This document shows, piece after piece, positions 51,422 through 61,415 of a DNA stretch of 64,000 nucleotides. The position numbers and the translations under genes were made by a program. Location of the stretch: NCBI GenBank assembly GCA_030159075.1, contig BROG01000547.1:443092-507091 (forward strand). Direction: 5' to 3'. The stretch's first letter is position 1. Every line of letters begins with the position of its first letter. The notes beneath the pieces are model-generated. The model ran no database searches, had not been told where the DNA came from, and saw only the letters and a program-made list of their open reading frames with translations. This DNA is from Atrina japonica. Lineage: Eukaryota > Mollusca > Bivalvia > Pterioida > Pinnidae.

Positions 51422-51817
51422 ATGAAAAAGCCTACGGATCCTCCACAGCGCGAACCAAAACATCTAAAATCGATTTGTTGCGAGAAATTAGAGCTTCCCG
51501 ACATATTTTTGAGACGTCGCATGGAAAAAAGATTTTGCAAGATAAAAGAATTTATTCTCAGACTTGATGAGGCGAAGGCCAATAATCAGCGGCTCTGGGC
51601 CCGCTTTCTTAGGACAGCGGCGTTTAAGTGTATGTTGGATATAAGTAACTATATATACCATCTCAAGAGGATGGCTGGGTTATTTCAGTTAGATCTGGAT
51701 GCCTATTGGGATGTGGCGTCGGAGCTTGAGTTGTGGGCCGATGTGACTGACGACATAGGTAGTATCTATTATGACCGGGGCAGCGCGGGCGAATTTTATT
51801 TTATTATGTCTTTATAA
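51422..51817 (+). CDS. Polinton hypothetical protein, ~131 aa
   Basis: Open frame from the Met at 51,422; the longer frame from 51,344 passes through a (C)25 tract, so I prefer the internal start. It is rich in Arg/Lys at the N-terminus (RREMEKRF-like) and acidic near the end (ASELELWADVTDD). I do not recognise it. Confidence 0.5.
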   Translation: MKKPTDPPQREPKHLKSICCEKLELPDIFLRRRMEKRFCKIKEFILRLDEAKANNQRLWARFLRTAAFKCMLDISNYIYHLKRMAGLFQLDLDAYWDVASELELWADVTDDIGSIYYDRGSAGEFYFIMSL

Positions 51818-52030
51818 TTTTTATAGAAAAATCGATGAGTTTTTAGAGGCAAATACCGGCTTAGATACCGAACTTGTTTTAATCTTTATTGCGAAAGGGC
51901 GAATCGGTGCAGCAATATAAAACCCCCACCCTCGCAAACCCATATTCTGTGGTAAGGGGGAATAGAAGGTTCTTGGGAATGTATGGAGGCCGACGACATT
52001 TTGTGAAATGCTCTCTTTATAAATCTAACG
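51818..52030. other. unresolved Polinton segment
   Basis: Short open stretches exist on the + strand (51,889-52,125) but no frame resembles a family I know. It may be the broken end of either neighbouring gene. Confidence 0.4.
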
Positions 52031-52405
52031 AACAAAAAAATTTCATTTTGAGACGAGTTTTTTCTTTCTCGCCAGCCCGCAGCAGCTCATTCAATTGTTT
52101 GTGCAAATCCGGCCATCCTCCTTGACGCCCTCCGCCGTCGGCTTTTTTTCGTCCGATTTTTTATCCAGGGATATTTGTTTTAATTCTTTCTTCAAGCCTC
52201 TATATTTCTGTAGCTCGTTACATATCACGGAAAATTCCTCACTAGAAATTTTACCATCTCCAAGGGTTCTAGAGACCAAATCCGAGATACTATCCAATTT
52301 GCTTTCGGCCAGGCATTTAATGTGCATATGTTTCTCGCACTTTTTAATTAGGCGCCGTCGATTTCTGTATCTAATGGTGGATACAAATTATTTTTGCTCA
52401 TTTTT
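52030..52405 (-). pseudogene. Polinton conserved helical protein, frameshifted
   Basis: The core LAESKLDSISDLVSRTLGDG followed by KISSEEFSVICNELQKYRGL matches a small helical family I recall from invertebrate Polinton-type elements (function unknown). The open part is 52,091-52,327; a shift near 52,110 separates a Lys/Glu-rich tail, and another near 52,340 separates the start (MSKNN at about 52,401). Confidence 0.6.
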
Positions 52406-52499
52406 TATTAACGCGAAAATATTTTTTAACTCGTCAGAGACGAGGCGGGGCACCTCCATGAGTTGCCTAAGCATTTAAAACGATTACGCCGTGAATCGA

Positions 52500-52808
52500 C
52501 CCCGAATTTGATGGTTTATTTGCCGAAAAATGTAAAAACATCGCCCGATTTCACTTCGATCGGCGGGTTTATCAATTTTTCGTTTTGTAAGAGCTCCTTT
52601 CGACATCGTTTAAGATTAATGTCAAATTTAACTCGCCCAACAAACCCAGCCATATAAGTTAGCCATCGAACAATAGTTTAATCCCCGGTCGTTTCAGTCT
52701 TTCGTTTTTGATGTCGAATTGAAAGGTATTCATCATGCGTTTACTTTTAAAGATGTGATTTATATCTTCTTTCATGTCTTCTAAAATGTCTTCCTTCAGC
52801 TCTTCCAT
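52500..52808 (-). pseudogene. Polinton small conserved gene, frameshifted
   Basis: Starts at 52,808 (MEELKEDILEDMKEDIN), shifts near 52,660, and continues (GRVKFDINLKRCRKELLQ; VKSGDVFTFFGK) to a stop near 52,515. I have the impression that it recurs in related elements, but cannot assign a function. Confidence 0.5.
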
Positions 52809-52879
52809 TTTTACTTCCTCGTTTAAAAAAAACATTCATCGCCATTGTTTTATTTTACAATTTTTTTTTCTCTAAATTC

Positions 52880-53517
52880 TAATGCATGGGACAACCGTTA
52901 TTGTCGATCAAGTCGCCATTTTCGTCGCATAAATCGAGTTTTATATCGGTAATCATATGGCGACGCAATCTGAAAAAATCCGGCTGTTCCATTTTTTTCT
53001 GATACAAGGTTCTGAGGGCGAGCGATATCGGGATAGGCTATGATTTTTAAGACCGATGATGGTCGGCCGTTCATAAAAACACCGTCGACCAACCCACCCG
53101 CGTGATAATTTAACATTGCACACGGCCTTAAATCGATTGGATTTGCTATATTTTTCGGTAAATAAGGTGTGGCTCGGAAAACCCAACATTTTGGCTAATT
53201 CTTCCGGAAATTTTTCGGCGTCCCCCGTTTTAGCAACGACGACCACCTGCGGGGTATTCTTGTTGATAAATAGTTTTTTCAGATAACCGCTAAACATTAC
53301 GGATATCACGTATAGAATAATTTCCCTCCTCCAGTTTATAAAAAGCGGCGTCCCCCTGTCCACGTTTCTGTTATTCGATAAGTATGTCATTTTTAATGTT
53401 ATTAAGACCGTTCCAAAAATCCATGGTTTTTACGGCTACATACCAATCACTCTCAGTATTATCTATGTAACTCGTTAATTTTACAGGCTCACCGATATTC
53501 GTTATTAAATAATACAT
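52880..53517 (-). pseudogene. candidate penton (minor capsid) protein, broken
   Basis: Starts at 53,517; at least two frameshifts (about 53,380 and 53,000) interrupt an otherwise continuous product ending at 52,880. The late motif FPEELAKMLGFP and a C-terminal ITDIKLDLCDENGDLID strand pattern resemble the single-jelly-roll penton-type proteins of Polintons as I recall them. Position among the structural genes fits. It is divergently arranged with the 53,550 gene across a 32-bp spacer. Confidence 0.5.
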
Positions 53518-53549
53518 TTTTCTATAAAAAGTAAAATCTTTTTATAAAA
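53518..53549. promoter_or_regulatory. short divergent promoter region
   Basis: A 32-bp spacer between two diverging start codons, holding tctataaaaag and tttataaaaatg, TATA-like for the + strand. Inferred only. Confidence 0.3.
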
Positions 53550-54407
53550 ATGTATTCGAACAAGAGACAATTAGATTTAAACAATATCGATATTTATGTG
53601 TCAAAGGACAAATATTTTCACGCATCCTTTGAAGATATCTTTAAACCAAGGAGGACGGAACCCCGAAATATTACGCCATGTTACGCCGTTGGTATCAACA
53701 CCCGATAAAAGGCTTCTGGCAAAACCAATTGAATTTCGCGGTTTGGTGCGCAACCACGGACTGCGGGGTATCTTCTCAAAATTTCGCCGCTCGAAGTGAA
53801 TTATCTAGTTCACGTTTACTATCAAATCCGTCGAATATTGAAAGAAATGTCGGTGCCGCTACCGAGCAATCCGGATTGGAATTCGTACACGAATAATATC
53901 GATATTTCTGCGTACGAAAGAATTTGCCGCGAATTCGGCGTGTCGAACGATACGGACTGGAAAATTAAAAGCACCATTTTCGGCATTTACGAGACGAAAT
54001 GGTCAACATTTATCCTTGATGATTTATTGGATAAATACACCCTCCCCGGTATCGCCAGAATTGATGCGTCTATGAGAGTTTTTGTGTGGGCAATTTTAGT
54101 ATCTCATTTTCAATCGCGATCTTCTATCGTCGGCGCCTCGGCAGCGTCATTGGATGCGGAGAAACAATTTCTAGCTAACGTCGAGGATGCAATTAATAGG
54201 CCGGTGAATTTGTCAGCCGATATTTCTTGTTACGAAGATTGTTTAAGATTTGCCAATAGTAAACTCTATTTCGTTATATACCCCGGGTTTTATATGATGC
54301 CCAGCGATATGGAATTAAAAATTGACCTGAATATCGTCGATTACAATAACGGAATTCTGATTGCGCCGAAAAAAACAAAACCGGGTTTGAATGTTGAGTT
54401 GAATTAA
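53550..54407 (+). pseudogene. Polinton conserved protein of unknown function, broken
   Basis: Starts at 53,550, stops in frame near 53,706, continues in a second frame (IKGFWQNQLNFAVWCATTDC) and from about 53,796 in a third (ILKEMSVPLPSNPDWNSY; AYERICREFGVSNDTDWK) to TAA at 54,405. This arrangement of motifs recurs, as I recall, in invertebrate Polinton-type elements and in unnamed proteins of cnidarians and molluscs. About 285 codons if unbroken. The role is unknown; a structural role is a guess from its place between capsid genes. Confidence 0.6.
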
Positions 54408-54505
54408 AAAAACATGATAATGTTAGAGTCTCTGACCCACAGGTTTCCAAACCGGATTTACGGAACGAACATGAAGACCAAAAAACCGCCATCCTAGCGA
54501 TTTCA

Positions 54506-55704
54506 TTAATCTCGTTTCTTATTTTCGTCGAGTTTGGATAATAACAGACCCACCACCGCAATCCCGAAAACCCACAAATGCTCTCCCAATCAAATCGCCG
54601 TTTTACCCAGAGTTGACAGTAACCACTGGATAACCCCGCCCAATATCCCGGTAATGCTTCACCGAATTTTCCTGCCAATCTCGCCAAAAGTTTACCTATG
54701 GCGTCTAACTGTGCTTTCATCCATTGTTTTAATCCACCCTTATCTGATGGCGGTGGTGTTGGAGCAGGAGGGGTAACTGTCGTTCCGGGTATTAATACTT
54801 CTACCAAAAAAAAAAAAAATAAAAAACCGATTGTTATACCGATCGTGGTCAATTATACCTTGTTCCCTGAACAAATTCGCGATTCTCTCTCAGCGGAAGA
54901 TTTTTATTTATTAAATTGTGAAAACTCTCGCGTATGCTACTAAGATTTGATTTTAAATCCCCCTTTAAATTAGCAATGACTTCTTTCCTAAGCTCTAACA
55001 AATCTTGCGTCTTACGAATTTCCCTCTTGATATGTTATTTATTTTTCGGATTATTTTCTATATCTATCTCCGATTTCTCCAATTCTCGTTCGAGTTCGCT
55101 CTTTTTCGATTCTTGAACTCTCAACTCGTGTCAAGGCGGTTTTAACTCCTTCCTAATCCCTTATATCTTCTAACGTAATTATAGTTTGTGCCGATTCGGC
55201 AAATCTTTCAATTCTTTTAACATATGTTTGATCGCTCATGTCAGTCATATCTATATCTTCTATGAAATTTTGAGCCTCATTTGAAAGCTCGTTGAATTGT
55301 CGCGCGGGGAATTCTTCGCCCACACCCAATGCTCTAAGTAAAGTAACCCCGTGTATTTTTAAACTGTTAACCGCTTAAAAGTTTTTTGGATTACTTTTCT
55401 GCGTTAATTGGACCCAATTGCTCCCCCATTTAACCCATAACCGCCCCTCGGTCGATGATATAAATTTTAAATCGGCTTGAATTCCTCTTTCGGAAATTCA
55501 GTTTTCCCACCTATCCCGTAAAGCGGCGGTTGTTTCTTCGGTCGCTAAATTATTTTTATCTAATCCCGGCGGCAAATCATCTCCACCCGCCCAATTAGGA
55601 GTTGCTGGAATGTCGTCATTATCGTGAAACGTAGTTTCATCATCGTCGCCTAAAAGCGGCGCTTCTTCAACGACATCGAAATCAGTCATTTCTATATCTG
55701 CCAT
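54506..55704 (-). pseudogene. Polinton coiled-coil membrane protein, broken
   Basis: Starts at 55,704 with an acidic head (EEAPLLGDDDETT). The middle is charged and helix-forming with many stops, then a membrane segment (TIGITIGFLFFFFLVEVLIP, near 54,840), a Pro-rich linker, a Gly/Ala helix (LKQWMKAQLDAIGKLLARLA) and a second hydrophobic stretch before the basic end at 54,506. This matches a long coiled-coil/membrane protein I recall as conserved in Polintons and adintoviruses; its function is not established. Its end faces the 54,407 stop of the + gene, with 98 bp between them. Confidence 0.7.
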
Positions 55705-55722
55705 TTTTTATAATTTTATAAT

Positions 55723-56977
55723 ATGAAAAACATGAATAATTATGGAGAAATTTTTAGCCCCGACAGGAGGCTACTAGTACCTCACGGTATAAAAAGGTAT
55801 TAGGCAGTCCGTTACGATTTTGCATAACCCGTCGATCATTGCCGAAGACCAAACGTTGACAGTCAGGTTTCCCAATTTGAGCGAAAACGACGTCATCGTT
55901 CCCCGATCGGCGCGTCTAGCATTCAATATCGAGGTCGAAGTAGAACGGGCTTACACAACAACGTCGGGCGTAATATGGTTAAAAAAATAGAAATTAAAAT
56001 CTCGGGGAACACCATTCAAACGATCGACGACTCGTACAAATTTTTACTGTATGCCGATCTTTGGCGTACCAAGGGATACAGACTAAAGCTTTGAATGTTT
56101 TAAGAGCTAAAGCCGTTCCTAAGTTACCCCGAAACGTTTCGGAAGATTTCGAAATTGCTCGGCGTTCGGTAATCGGTTTTGTATCCCCTTGGATTTTGAA
56201 ATTTTGGAAACGAGCGAGCCGTTTTATCAAGCGGGGCTACAAGATCGAATAGAATACATGCAAACGTTCAACAACGCTTAACGCCTGGTATTTGCTGGAA
56301 GCGGCGAGGAAGGTAAGGTCGTTCATTACAAAATATCAAACATTTCCCTAGAATTTGGAAAAGTTATCGACGTAAATCTTGCCCGATCTATCAGACAGAG
56401 ATATGCCGGAGATCACGCTTATCATTTTAATCAAATACTGCGATATCGTAAGACTACAATAAAGAAAAGCGACACCATTTAAATTTTCAAATCAATACTC
56501 CGGCAAAATCCTTGAGCGGCATTTTATTTTTGTTTAAAGATGATTTAGAGCCCAACCCCGAAAAATTTTATAAACCACGAAAAACTAAAGTCGAGACCAC
56601 CATCGAAGGACAACCCAACCAATTATTCTGCAAGGAATGCGGGTGCATCAACAGTTTGAAGAGATTACAAAATTCTTTTCACCCGGAATTAATCGCGAAA
56701 AACAAACCGAGGCTGTAAGCAAGGAATTATTGCTGTCCGAAATATCCTTGGGAATATACCATAGTGCCCACTATGGCTTGTGGCTCGATTTACGTTTACC
56801 CCCGAAAATTATCTCCATGGGGCAAGTCGTAAACTTCAAAGTATTTCCAAAGGTATTTCCGTATGGAAAGAACGACAACCAGATCGCGATAGCGACACTC
56901 TAGATGTTTACATTTTCGTCGTTAGGGACGCTCAAATTAATATGGTGGACAGCCGATTTAAGAACGTTAGGTCTTAG
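55723..56977 (+). pseudogene. MCP: major capsid protein (double jelly-roll, hexon-like), broken
   Basis: Family: trimeric double-jelly-roll capsid protein forming the facets of an icosahedral virion. Fragments in order: a stop at about 55,800 after the start at 55,723; KIEIKISGNTIQTIDDSYKF (about 55,985); LARSIRQRYAGDHAYHFN (about 56,380); LSGILFLFKDDLEPNPEKFY (56,512); LLLSEISLGIYHSAHYGLWL (about 56,720); and DVYIFVVRDAQINMVDSRF before TAG at 56,975. At least six frameshifts or stops divide about 415 codons, close to a shorter MCP length. Starts 18 bp from the divergent coiled-coil gene and is followed 26 bp later by the ATPase. Confidence 0.75.
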
Positions 56978-57003
56978 GCGGGTTTCCAACCAACGTTTAA
57001 AAA

Positions 57004-57736
57004 ATGTTTATCAAGCAACCCCACAGCGCTATGATTGTCGGTAGTACGGGATGCAGTAAAACGCACTTCGTTTTAGACCTATTGGAAACGGAACATACAT
57101 ATCGTAATATTATGTCATTCTATCGAATTCAATCGCGCGTATCGTTCGAGGCCTTGGATAGGCGAAGATATTAAGAATCCGAATGACAAACGAATTATCA
57201 TCGTAGACACGGTATCCTCTAAAACGGGTTAAGAAAAATTACAATTTTTATTACGATTTTTCTACGAAAAATATAAAAGATCTTCCACTTTATACATCAT
57301 AGACGATTGCTCGGCTACGAAGCAAATAAAAAAGAAAGCGGATTCTTTATCGATGTTAGCATTTTCCGGACGACACGCAAAGCAAAGCGTGTGGGTTCTA
57401 ACGCAGAGGTATAATTCGGTAAGCAAAGATTTTTTCAGCCAAATCAAGTGGCTATGTCTGTTTTTCACGACAGATAAATTTTCGTTCGCCGTAAAACTTG
57501 ACATGAAAAAGTTATTGTCCCAACACAAACATTCTAAACTGATTTTATGCATGGAGCAGCCCTGTGAATATAATTTTTTTTTTTCATTCGAGACGGATTT
57601 AAGTAATTTTTTATTGAAAAAATATGAAGCCTCTGATCGAATTGTTAATATTTATACTATTATTTTTAATAGTTTTATACATAATACCCCTTTTATTTAT
57701 AGCGTTCCTGATATTGCAAACCGAGCGTTATCATAG
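57004..57736 (+). pseudogene. FtsK/HerA-type genome-packaging ATPase, broken
   Basis: Family role: pumps viral DNA into the capsid. Visible: a Walker A-like GSTGCSKTHFVLDLLE near 57,036-57,080, with Ser where the last Gly of the loop is usual; Walker B-like TLYIIDDCS (about 57,285); and the Polinton-typical GRHAKQSVWVLTQRYNSVSK (about 57,366). There is one frameshift between 57,110 and 57,165 and a TAA at 57,230 in frame. The original stop is uncertain: the open frame runs to 57,736 over the next small gene, so the true end is probably near 57,630. Confidence 0.8.
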
Positions 57737-57776
57737 AATGGAAAGATTGCTACGGAGAATTATTCAAACCATATAA
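57624..57776 (+). CDS. Polinton small membrane protein, 50 aa, intact
   Basis: An unbroken frame: one long hydrophobic helix (ELLIFILLFLIVLYIIPLLF) followed by a basic tail (ERYHRMERLLRRII). It sits directly after the ATPase, the position in which I recall such a short one-helix protein in related elements. It is one of two frames of the element without damage. Possibly a virion membrane or lysis-type protein, but this is only inference. Confidence 0.65.
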   Translation: MKPLIELLIFILLFLIVLYIIPLLFIAFLILQTERYHRMERLLRRIIQTI

Positions 57777-57796
57777 ATTTTTTTAACTCTTTTAAT

Positions 57797-58349
57797 ATGA
57801 ACGTTGAAGATTTGCTAAACGAAAATCTAAAAAAAAGAAACGTTAGATATTACGACGAGAGATAAATTATCCGCCATAGTTGCAGGCGGCAAATCTAAAC
57901 AATTTTTAGGCAAAGATCTGATACCCGATTACATTTCTCGAATGACAAACGAGCAGATCGAAAAATTATATCGTTTGTACAATAGTCGTTTAGGCGGACT
58001 GATGCCAAAGGCCATCGGGAATTCGCTAATCAGCCTTTACGCTTAAGGTTTGTCACACTTTTTCGAAATAAAAGATGCCCCAAATCTGATCGACGAATTA
58101 TCGGAAGATCCGTTCATAGACATTGCCATTAGTGAGATGTGTTGCGAGCTATATTATCGCTACGGTATGTATTTAGCGCCGTTCACCGCGGCCCTTACGG
58201 CTAGATATATAACGCGAAGGCGGGTTGCAAACCCGCCCGGCAGCATCGGAGATGCTGTTAATAAAAAATCTTCCGATATAGAAAAAGAAAATGAATCGGG
58301 AAGAATTGGTGAAAATAAAGAATCCGAAACGTGTAGCAGCGGGCCGTAA
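57797..58349 (+). pseudogene. Polinton conserved protein of unknown function, broken
   Basis: Starts at 57,797; a frameshift near 57,845 and a TAA near 58,045 interrupt it. Motifs: DKLSAIVAGGKSKQFLGKDL, EQIEKLYRLYNSRLGG, and ELYYRYGMYLAPFTAALTAR, then a Ser/Glu-rich tail to 58,349. The combination is one I recall as recurrent in invertebrate Polinton elements, without assigned role. About 184 codons. Its 3' end overlaps the next gene by 59 nt. Confidence 0.65.
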
Positions 58350-58585
58350 GGGGGCAGAAGCCAGGCTACGAAAGAAGAAGGATGCTTCAAGCAATGCTAA
58401 TGGCAACGATAGCAATGTATATCCCCTGGCATTGGGCCGTTTTAGGCGGTAGCGCGATTTTCGCGGCATATTTATTAGGCAGGCTATCAACCTCGTCGGA
58501 GCCGCTCACGGTAAAAATAGAGGAAGAAACACCGAAAAACAACATTCACGAAATGTATTATTATTTTTTTATTTTTCTAATTAAA
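58291..58585 (+). pseudogene. Polinton basic one-helix membrane protein, frameshifted
   Basis: Starts at 58,291 inside the previous gene with KNPKRVAAGRKGAEARLRKK, a basic motif I recall as typical of a small Polinton membrane protein. A frameshift near 58,400-58,440 separates it from the membrane helix (WAVLGGSAIFAAYLLGRL). Its frame then runs without stop into the next start at 58,586, so its own stop has been lost. Confidence 0.6.
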
Positions 58586-58856
58586 ATGGCAAGTAACGAA
58601 AAAGGTTTAATAAACACGGTTTATCATGCCGCCGTCGAAAAGGAAATTGCTGTCGGATATGCGCAACTCTTTAAAAAATTCTTAAAAAATGCCTGCCCCA
58701 TGACTAGATTTTGATCCAAAAGATGTTGGTATTCTGATGATCGATTATGCTCTATCCGCGTATACGAAAGACATGCTAATTAAACGCGGCATTATACCTG
58801 CAGATATAATAAAATTAAAAATATATTCGCAAAAGAAATGGCTACAATTGCATTAA
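58586..58856 (+). pseudogene. Polinton conserved small protein, frameshifted
   Basis: MASNEKGLINTVYHAAVEKE opens the frame; a shift near 58,712 leads to DVGILMIDYALSAYTKDMLI and IIPADIIK. It overlaps the start of the next gene. I have the impression of relatives in other Polintons; function unknown. Confidence 0.6.
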
Positions 58857-59230
58857 TGATCGGTTCGGCTCAGGTTAACGCTTTGGCTTTCTCCGGATCG
58901 CAATTATTGTTTTCAAATCACGAAGAGCAAAAAAGCACTATGAAGCTATCGAAAAATAAACAGCGGCTAGAAATGCTTGGAATCGTAAAAGACAAAAGAG
59001 ATTGGATTTTCTAAACGAGCGTTTAAGAAAAGGACATGCTTTGTACATATTCAAAGAAGTCGATAATGCTATGCGATTATATTCTGACATGACAGGCGAT
59101 GAAGAAATGCCGCCCGAACCAAATTTATCCGATTTTTACGTACCTGGCGAATAACAAAAAGAACCGAGAAATCGCTTTTGTTTTGATAGGAGCGGCTTTA
59201 GTTTTATATTTTCCCGATATATTTAGCTAA
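58838..59230 (+). pseudogene. Polinton conserved membrane protein, frameshifted
   Basis: Starts at 58,838 (MATIALMIGSAQVNALAFSG), then a charged helical part. Shifts near 59,005 and 59,150 divide it; the later parts are EVDNAMRLYSDMTGDEEMPP and a terminal helix IAFVLIGAALVLYF ending at 59,230. I recall the NALAFSGS and SDFYxP motifs from other invertebrate Polintons. Its stop lies exactly at the truncated end of the polymerase on the other strand. Confidence 0.6.
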
Positions 59231-60480
59231 CCACGGTTTTTCGTAAAAGCATAAAATTCGATGTACTTTGGTTATTATGAAGCCCAAGCTGAATATATAA
59301 TTTTAGTGTTTTGTAATGAACGACATATTCTTTTTTTGTTGCGCAAATTCGGCACGAGTTTGTGCGGCCCCAGATCGCTTATACTATTGTCTGCCATAAA
59401 TTTTCGTTGATAGGGGGAGAGATCGTCGAGAGAGACTTTGACCTTTCGGGAACAAGGGGATAGTCGTTTTGGCAATCGTCCCCTCGGATATTTGAGATCG
59501 ACTTCCGCGATATAGCCCTTGCCATCTGGGGGCGTACACGGATCTAACGTACTATCAACCCATTCGAAGCTCTTGTAAGGGAGGACATGCGTCATTGCCT
59601 CCAAATAAAGGCTATTGGCATCTAAATAGACGATAAATTCGGACGGCTTATTGGCATCGAGTCCGGGTAGGGTATGATACCAACAAGGATCGAGACAATA
59701 GGTCTGTATTGACATTTTACGAAATTCTTCAAAAACTTTGGTCAATAAAAGAACGTCGCTTTTCAAATACAGGTCGTGATAATCGCCGATATTTTTACAC
59801 TAAAAATTCGCCCAAACGGCCCGAGCGTGATCGTACTCGGCGTCGGAAATATTGCTATCGGAAAGCTTAGAATAGAAGGAATTTTTGGGAGGAAGAGAAG
59901 CTTCGTCGAAGCGCAAAAAACTATCGATGTATTCATACGGGTAAATACCTTTTTGCTTCAAAAGAGAGATTTTATCATCTCCAAAAACACATGCCATAAT
60001 AGGGAAGATGGATAAATTCGACACGAAATCTGCCAAATATCGTTTTAAAAACTGAAAACTATCAATGAACAGCAGTTGTCCTAGTGAGAAGCTGATAAAT
60101 ATTTCGCCGTTTTGACAAATGCAGGATATCTTGCCCTCGGACTTTCCGATTTCCGAGAGAATTAGATGCGAGTCGTACCCCCGAAGATTGTGGAAAACGA
60201 CGGGAATGTGCGTTTTTTGTTTGGCGGGAGTGATATCATCGTTCGTTAAGATGATATATTGTCGAGTTTTATGATATTGGATGCTATACGCGTAAATCCC
60301 GCTTGCGAGGAGCTTTTTGAAGCGTATATCGAGTTGCATCTGAAATTTATAGGGCTTGTTTCTTATTTCTCGTTTTGAAGTTCGGACATCGCGGATTTGA
60401 AGAGTGCCTTCTGCTTCTGCTATGCGAGCTAGGTCCTCGCGGGAACGTCCGCCTCGATGTCTTCTAAAGCGCGTTTGAAT
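59226..60480 (-). pseudogene. polB: protein-primed-type family B DNA polymerase, truncated and deleted
   Basis: Family role: replicates linear Polinton DNA from a protein primer. Visible on the minus strand: N-terminal region in a different frame (60,340-60,476); exonuclease motif region VVFHNLRGYDSHLIL (about 60,210); YPYEYIDSFLRFDEASLPPK (about 59,940); a TAG at 59,800-59,802 in frame; YLKSDVLLL; and the motif A region YLDANSLY (about 59,620). About 50 codons are missing between TLPG and DANKPS, and a Cys/His segment expected before the exonuclease motif is absent. A frameshift near 59,330 and another near 59,270 precede the end at ...EKPWL. The palm motifs B and C (YxDTDS type) and thumb are absent. 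Non-functional. Confidence 0.85.
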
Positions 60481-60647
60481 TTTTCGCGGTTTGGAATCTT
60501 TTCTTGCATTTTTTGATATCCTTCTCGTAATTCCGAATGTAGAATCGAGCGTAATTTTTCCCGATTGGCCTCTCGGGCTCGTATTTCGGGCGGATGGCCC
60601 GTTAAAAACGTTACGCTTTCGTATATGAAATTTATTATGCTCAGCAT
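60429..60647 (-). pseudogene. right-TIR copy of the TIR ORF, truncated
   Basis: Repeats the start of the 50,420 ORF for 72 codons, then diverges at the TIR border (EDIEAD) and stops. The sequence just downstream in another frame belongs to the polymerase N-terminal region, so the TIR boundary joins two different genes. Confidence 0.75.
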
Positions 60648-61183
60648 TTCTATTTTTATTATTAGAAAAAATTTCTTTAAGTCATTTTATTATGGGATAA
60701 ATGGTTGATATTTAAACAATCGATTTTTTGTGCACAGGTAAAAATCGATTTTTTTGTAACAGCTGGTGTAAAGGTGGCTCGGTTACAAAACTCGATTTTT
60801 GTACGAAAGAGAAAATAGATTCCGAGAAACGAAAGCGAAAATAGATTTTCCAGGTGCGATTGTAGAATCGAGCGTAATTTTTCCCGATTGGCCTCTCGGG
60901 CTCGTATTTCGGGCGGATGGCCCGTTAAAAACGTTACGCTTTCGTATATGAAATTTATTATGCTCAGCATTTCTATTTTTATTATTAGAAAAAATTTCTT
61001 TAAGTCATTTTATTATGGGATAAATGGTTGATATTTAAACAATCGATTTTTTGTGCACAGGTAAAAATCGATTTTTTTGTAACAGCTGGTGTAAAGGTGG
61101 CTCGGTTACAAAACTCGATTTTTGTACGAAAGAGAAAATAGATTCCGAGAAACGAAAGCGAAAATAGATTTTCCAGGTGCGAT
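60538..61183. repeat. exact 323-bp tandem duplication in right TIR
   Basis: Both units begin tgtagaatcgagcgtaattt and end ttttccaggtgcgat. Each includes the start codon and the first 36 codons of the TIR-borne ORF. The apparent identity of the units contrasts with the mutated genes next to them. Confidence 0.92.
60677..60970 (-). pseudogene. second right-TIR copy of the ORF start
   Basis: Created by the 323-bp duplication: 36 codons match the 50,420 ORF, then the frame runs into the duplicated TIR flank. Confidence 0.8.
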
Positions 61184-61415
61184 TTTCCGATAATTTCAAG
61201 CAGAGATGGTTAGAACCGATTTTCAACCACAAAAATGGTCAATTGGCCCAGAACCCCCCTGTCAAAAATTTCGAATGGGGGATTTCCGGGAAATCGAAAG
61301 TATGTGATTTTCCGGGAATTCAAAAGCGAAAGTTTTATAAATTTCAAGCAGAGATGCGATTTTCAACCACGAAAATGGTCAAGTGGACCAGAACACCCCC
61401 CCGTACACATCACAC

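Larger units (their letters stand above)
49961..61415. mobile_element. defective Polinton/Maverick (adintovirus-like) element, 11,455 bp
   Basis: Evidence: long terminal inverted repeats with GT-rich tips (GTGTG), flanking 6-bp duplications, and a gene set characteristic of Polintons: protein-primed-type PolB at one end reading inward, packaging ATPase, double-jelly-roll capsid protein, candidate penton and the small conserved membrane proteins. The base composition and codon use are clearly less AT-rich than the flanks. Autonomous Polintons are usually 15-20 kb; here integrase, adenain protease and the polymerase C-terminal part are missing. Nearly all genes carry frameshifts or stops, so it is a relic unable to move or form particles on its own. 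Gene blocks: + (50.4-51.8), - (52.0-53.5), + (53.55-54.4), - (54.5-55.7), + (55.7-59.2), - PolB (59.2-60.5). Confidence 0.92.
60446..61415. repeat. right terminal inverted repeat, 970 bp, internally duplicated
   Basis: Counterpart of 49,961-50,623, lengthened by a tandem copy: 60,538-60,860 and 60,861-61,183 are 323-bp direct repeats with no difference I could see. Confidence 0.9.

Noticed and set aside
51889..52125. + strand gene of 78 codons in the Polinton
   Set aside because: Its second half is antisense to the conserved minus-strand helical gene, and the first half has no recognisable motif.
50420..53550. Polinton integrase at the left end
   Set aside because: No D,D-35-E pattern, HHCC finger or chromodomain could be found in any frame.
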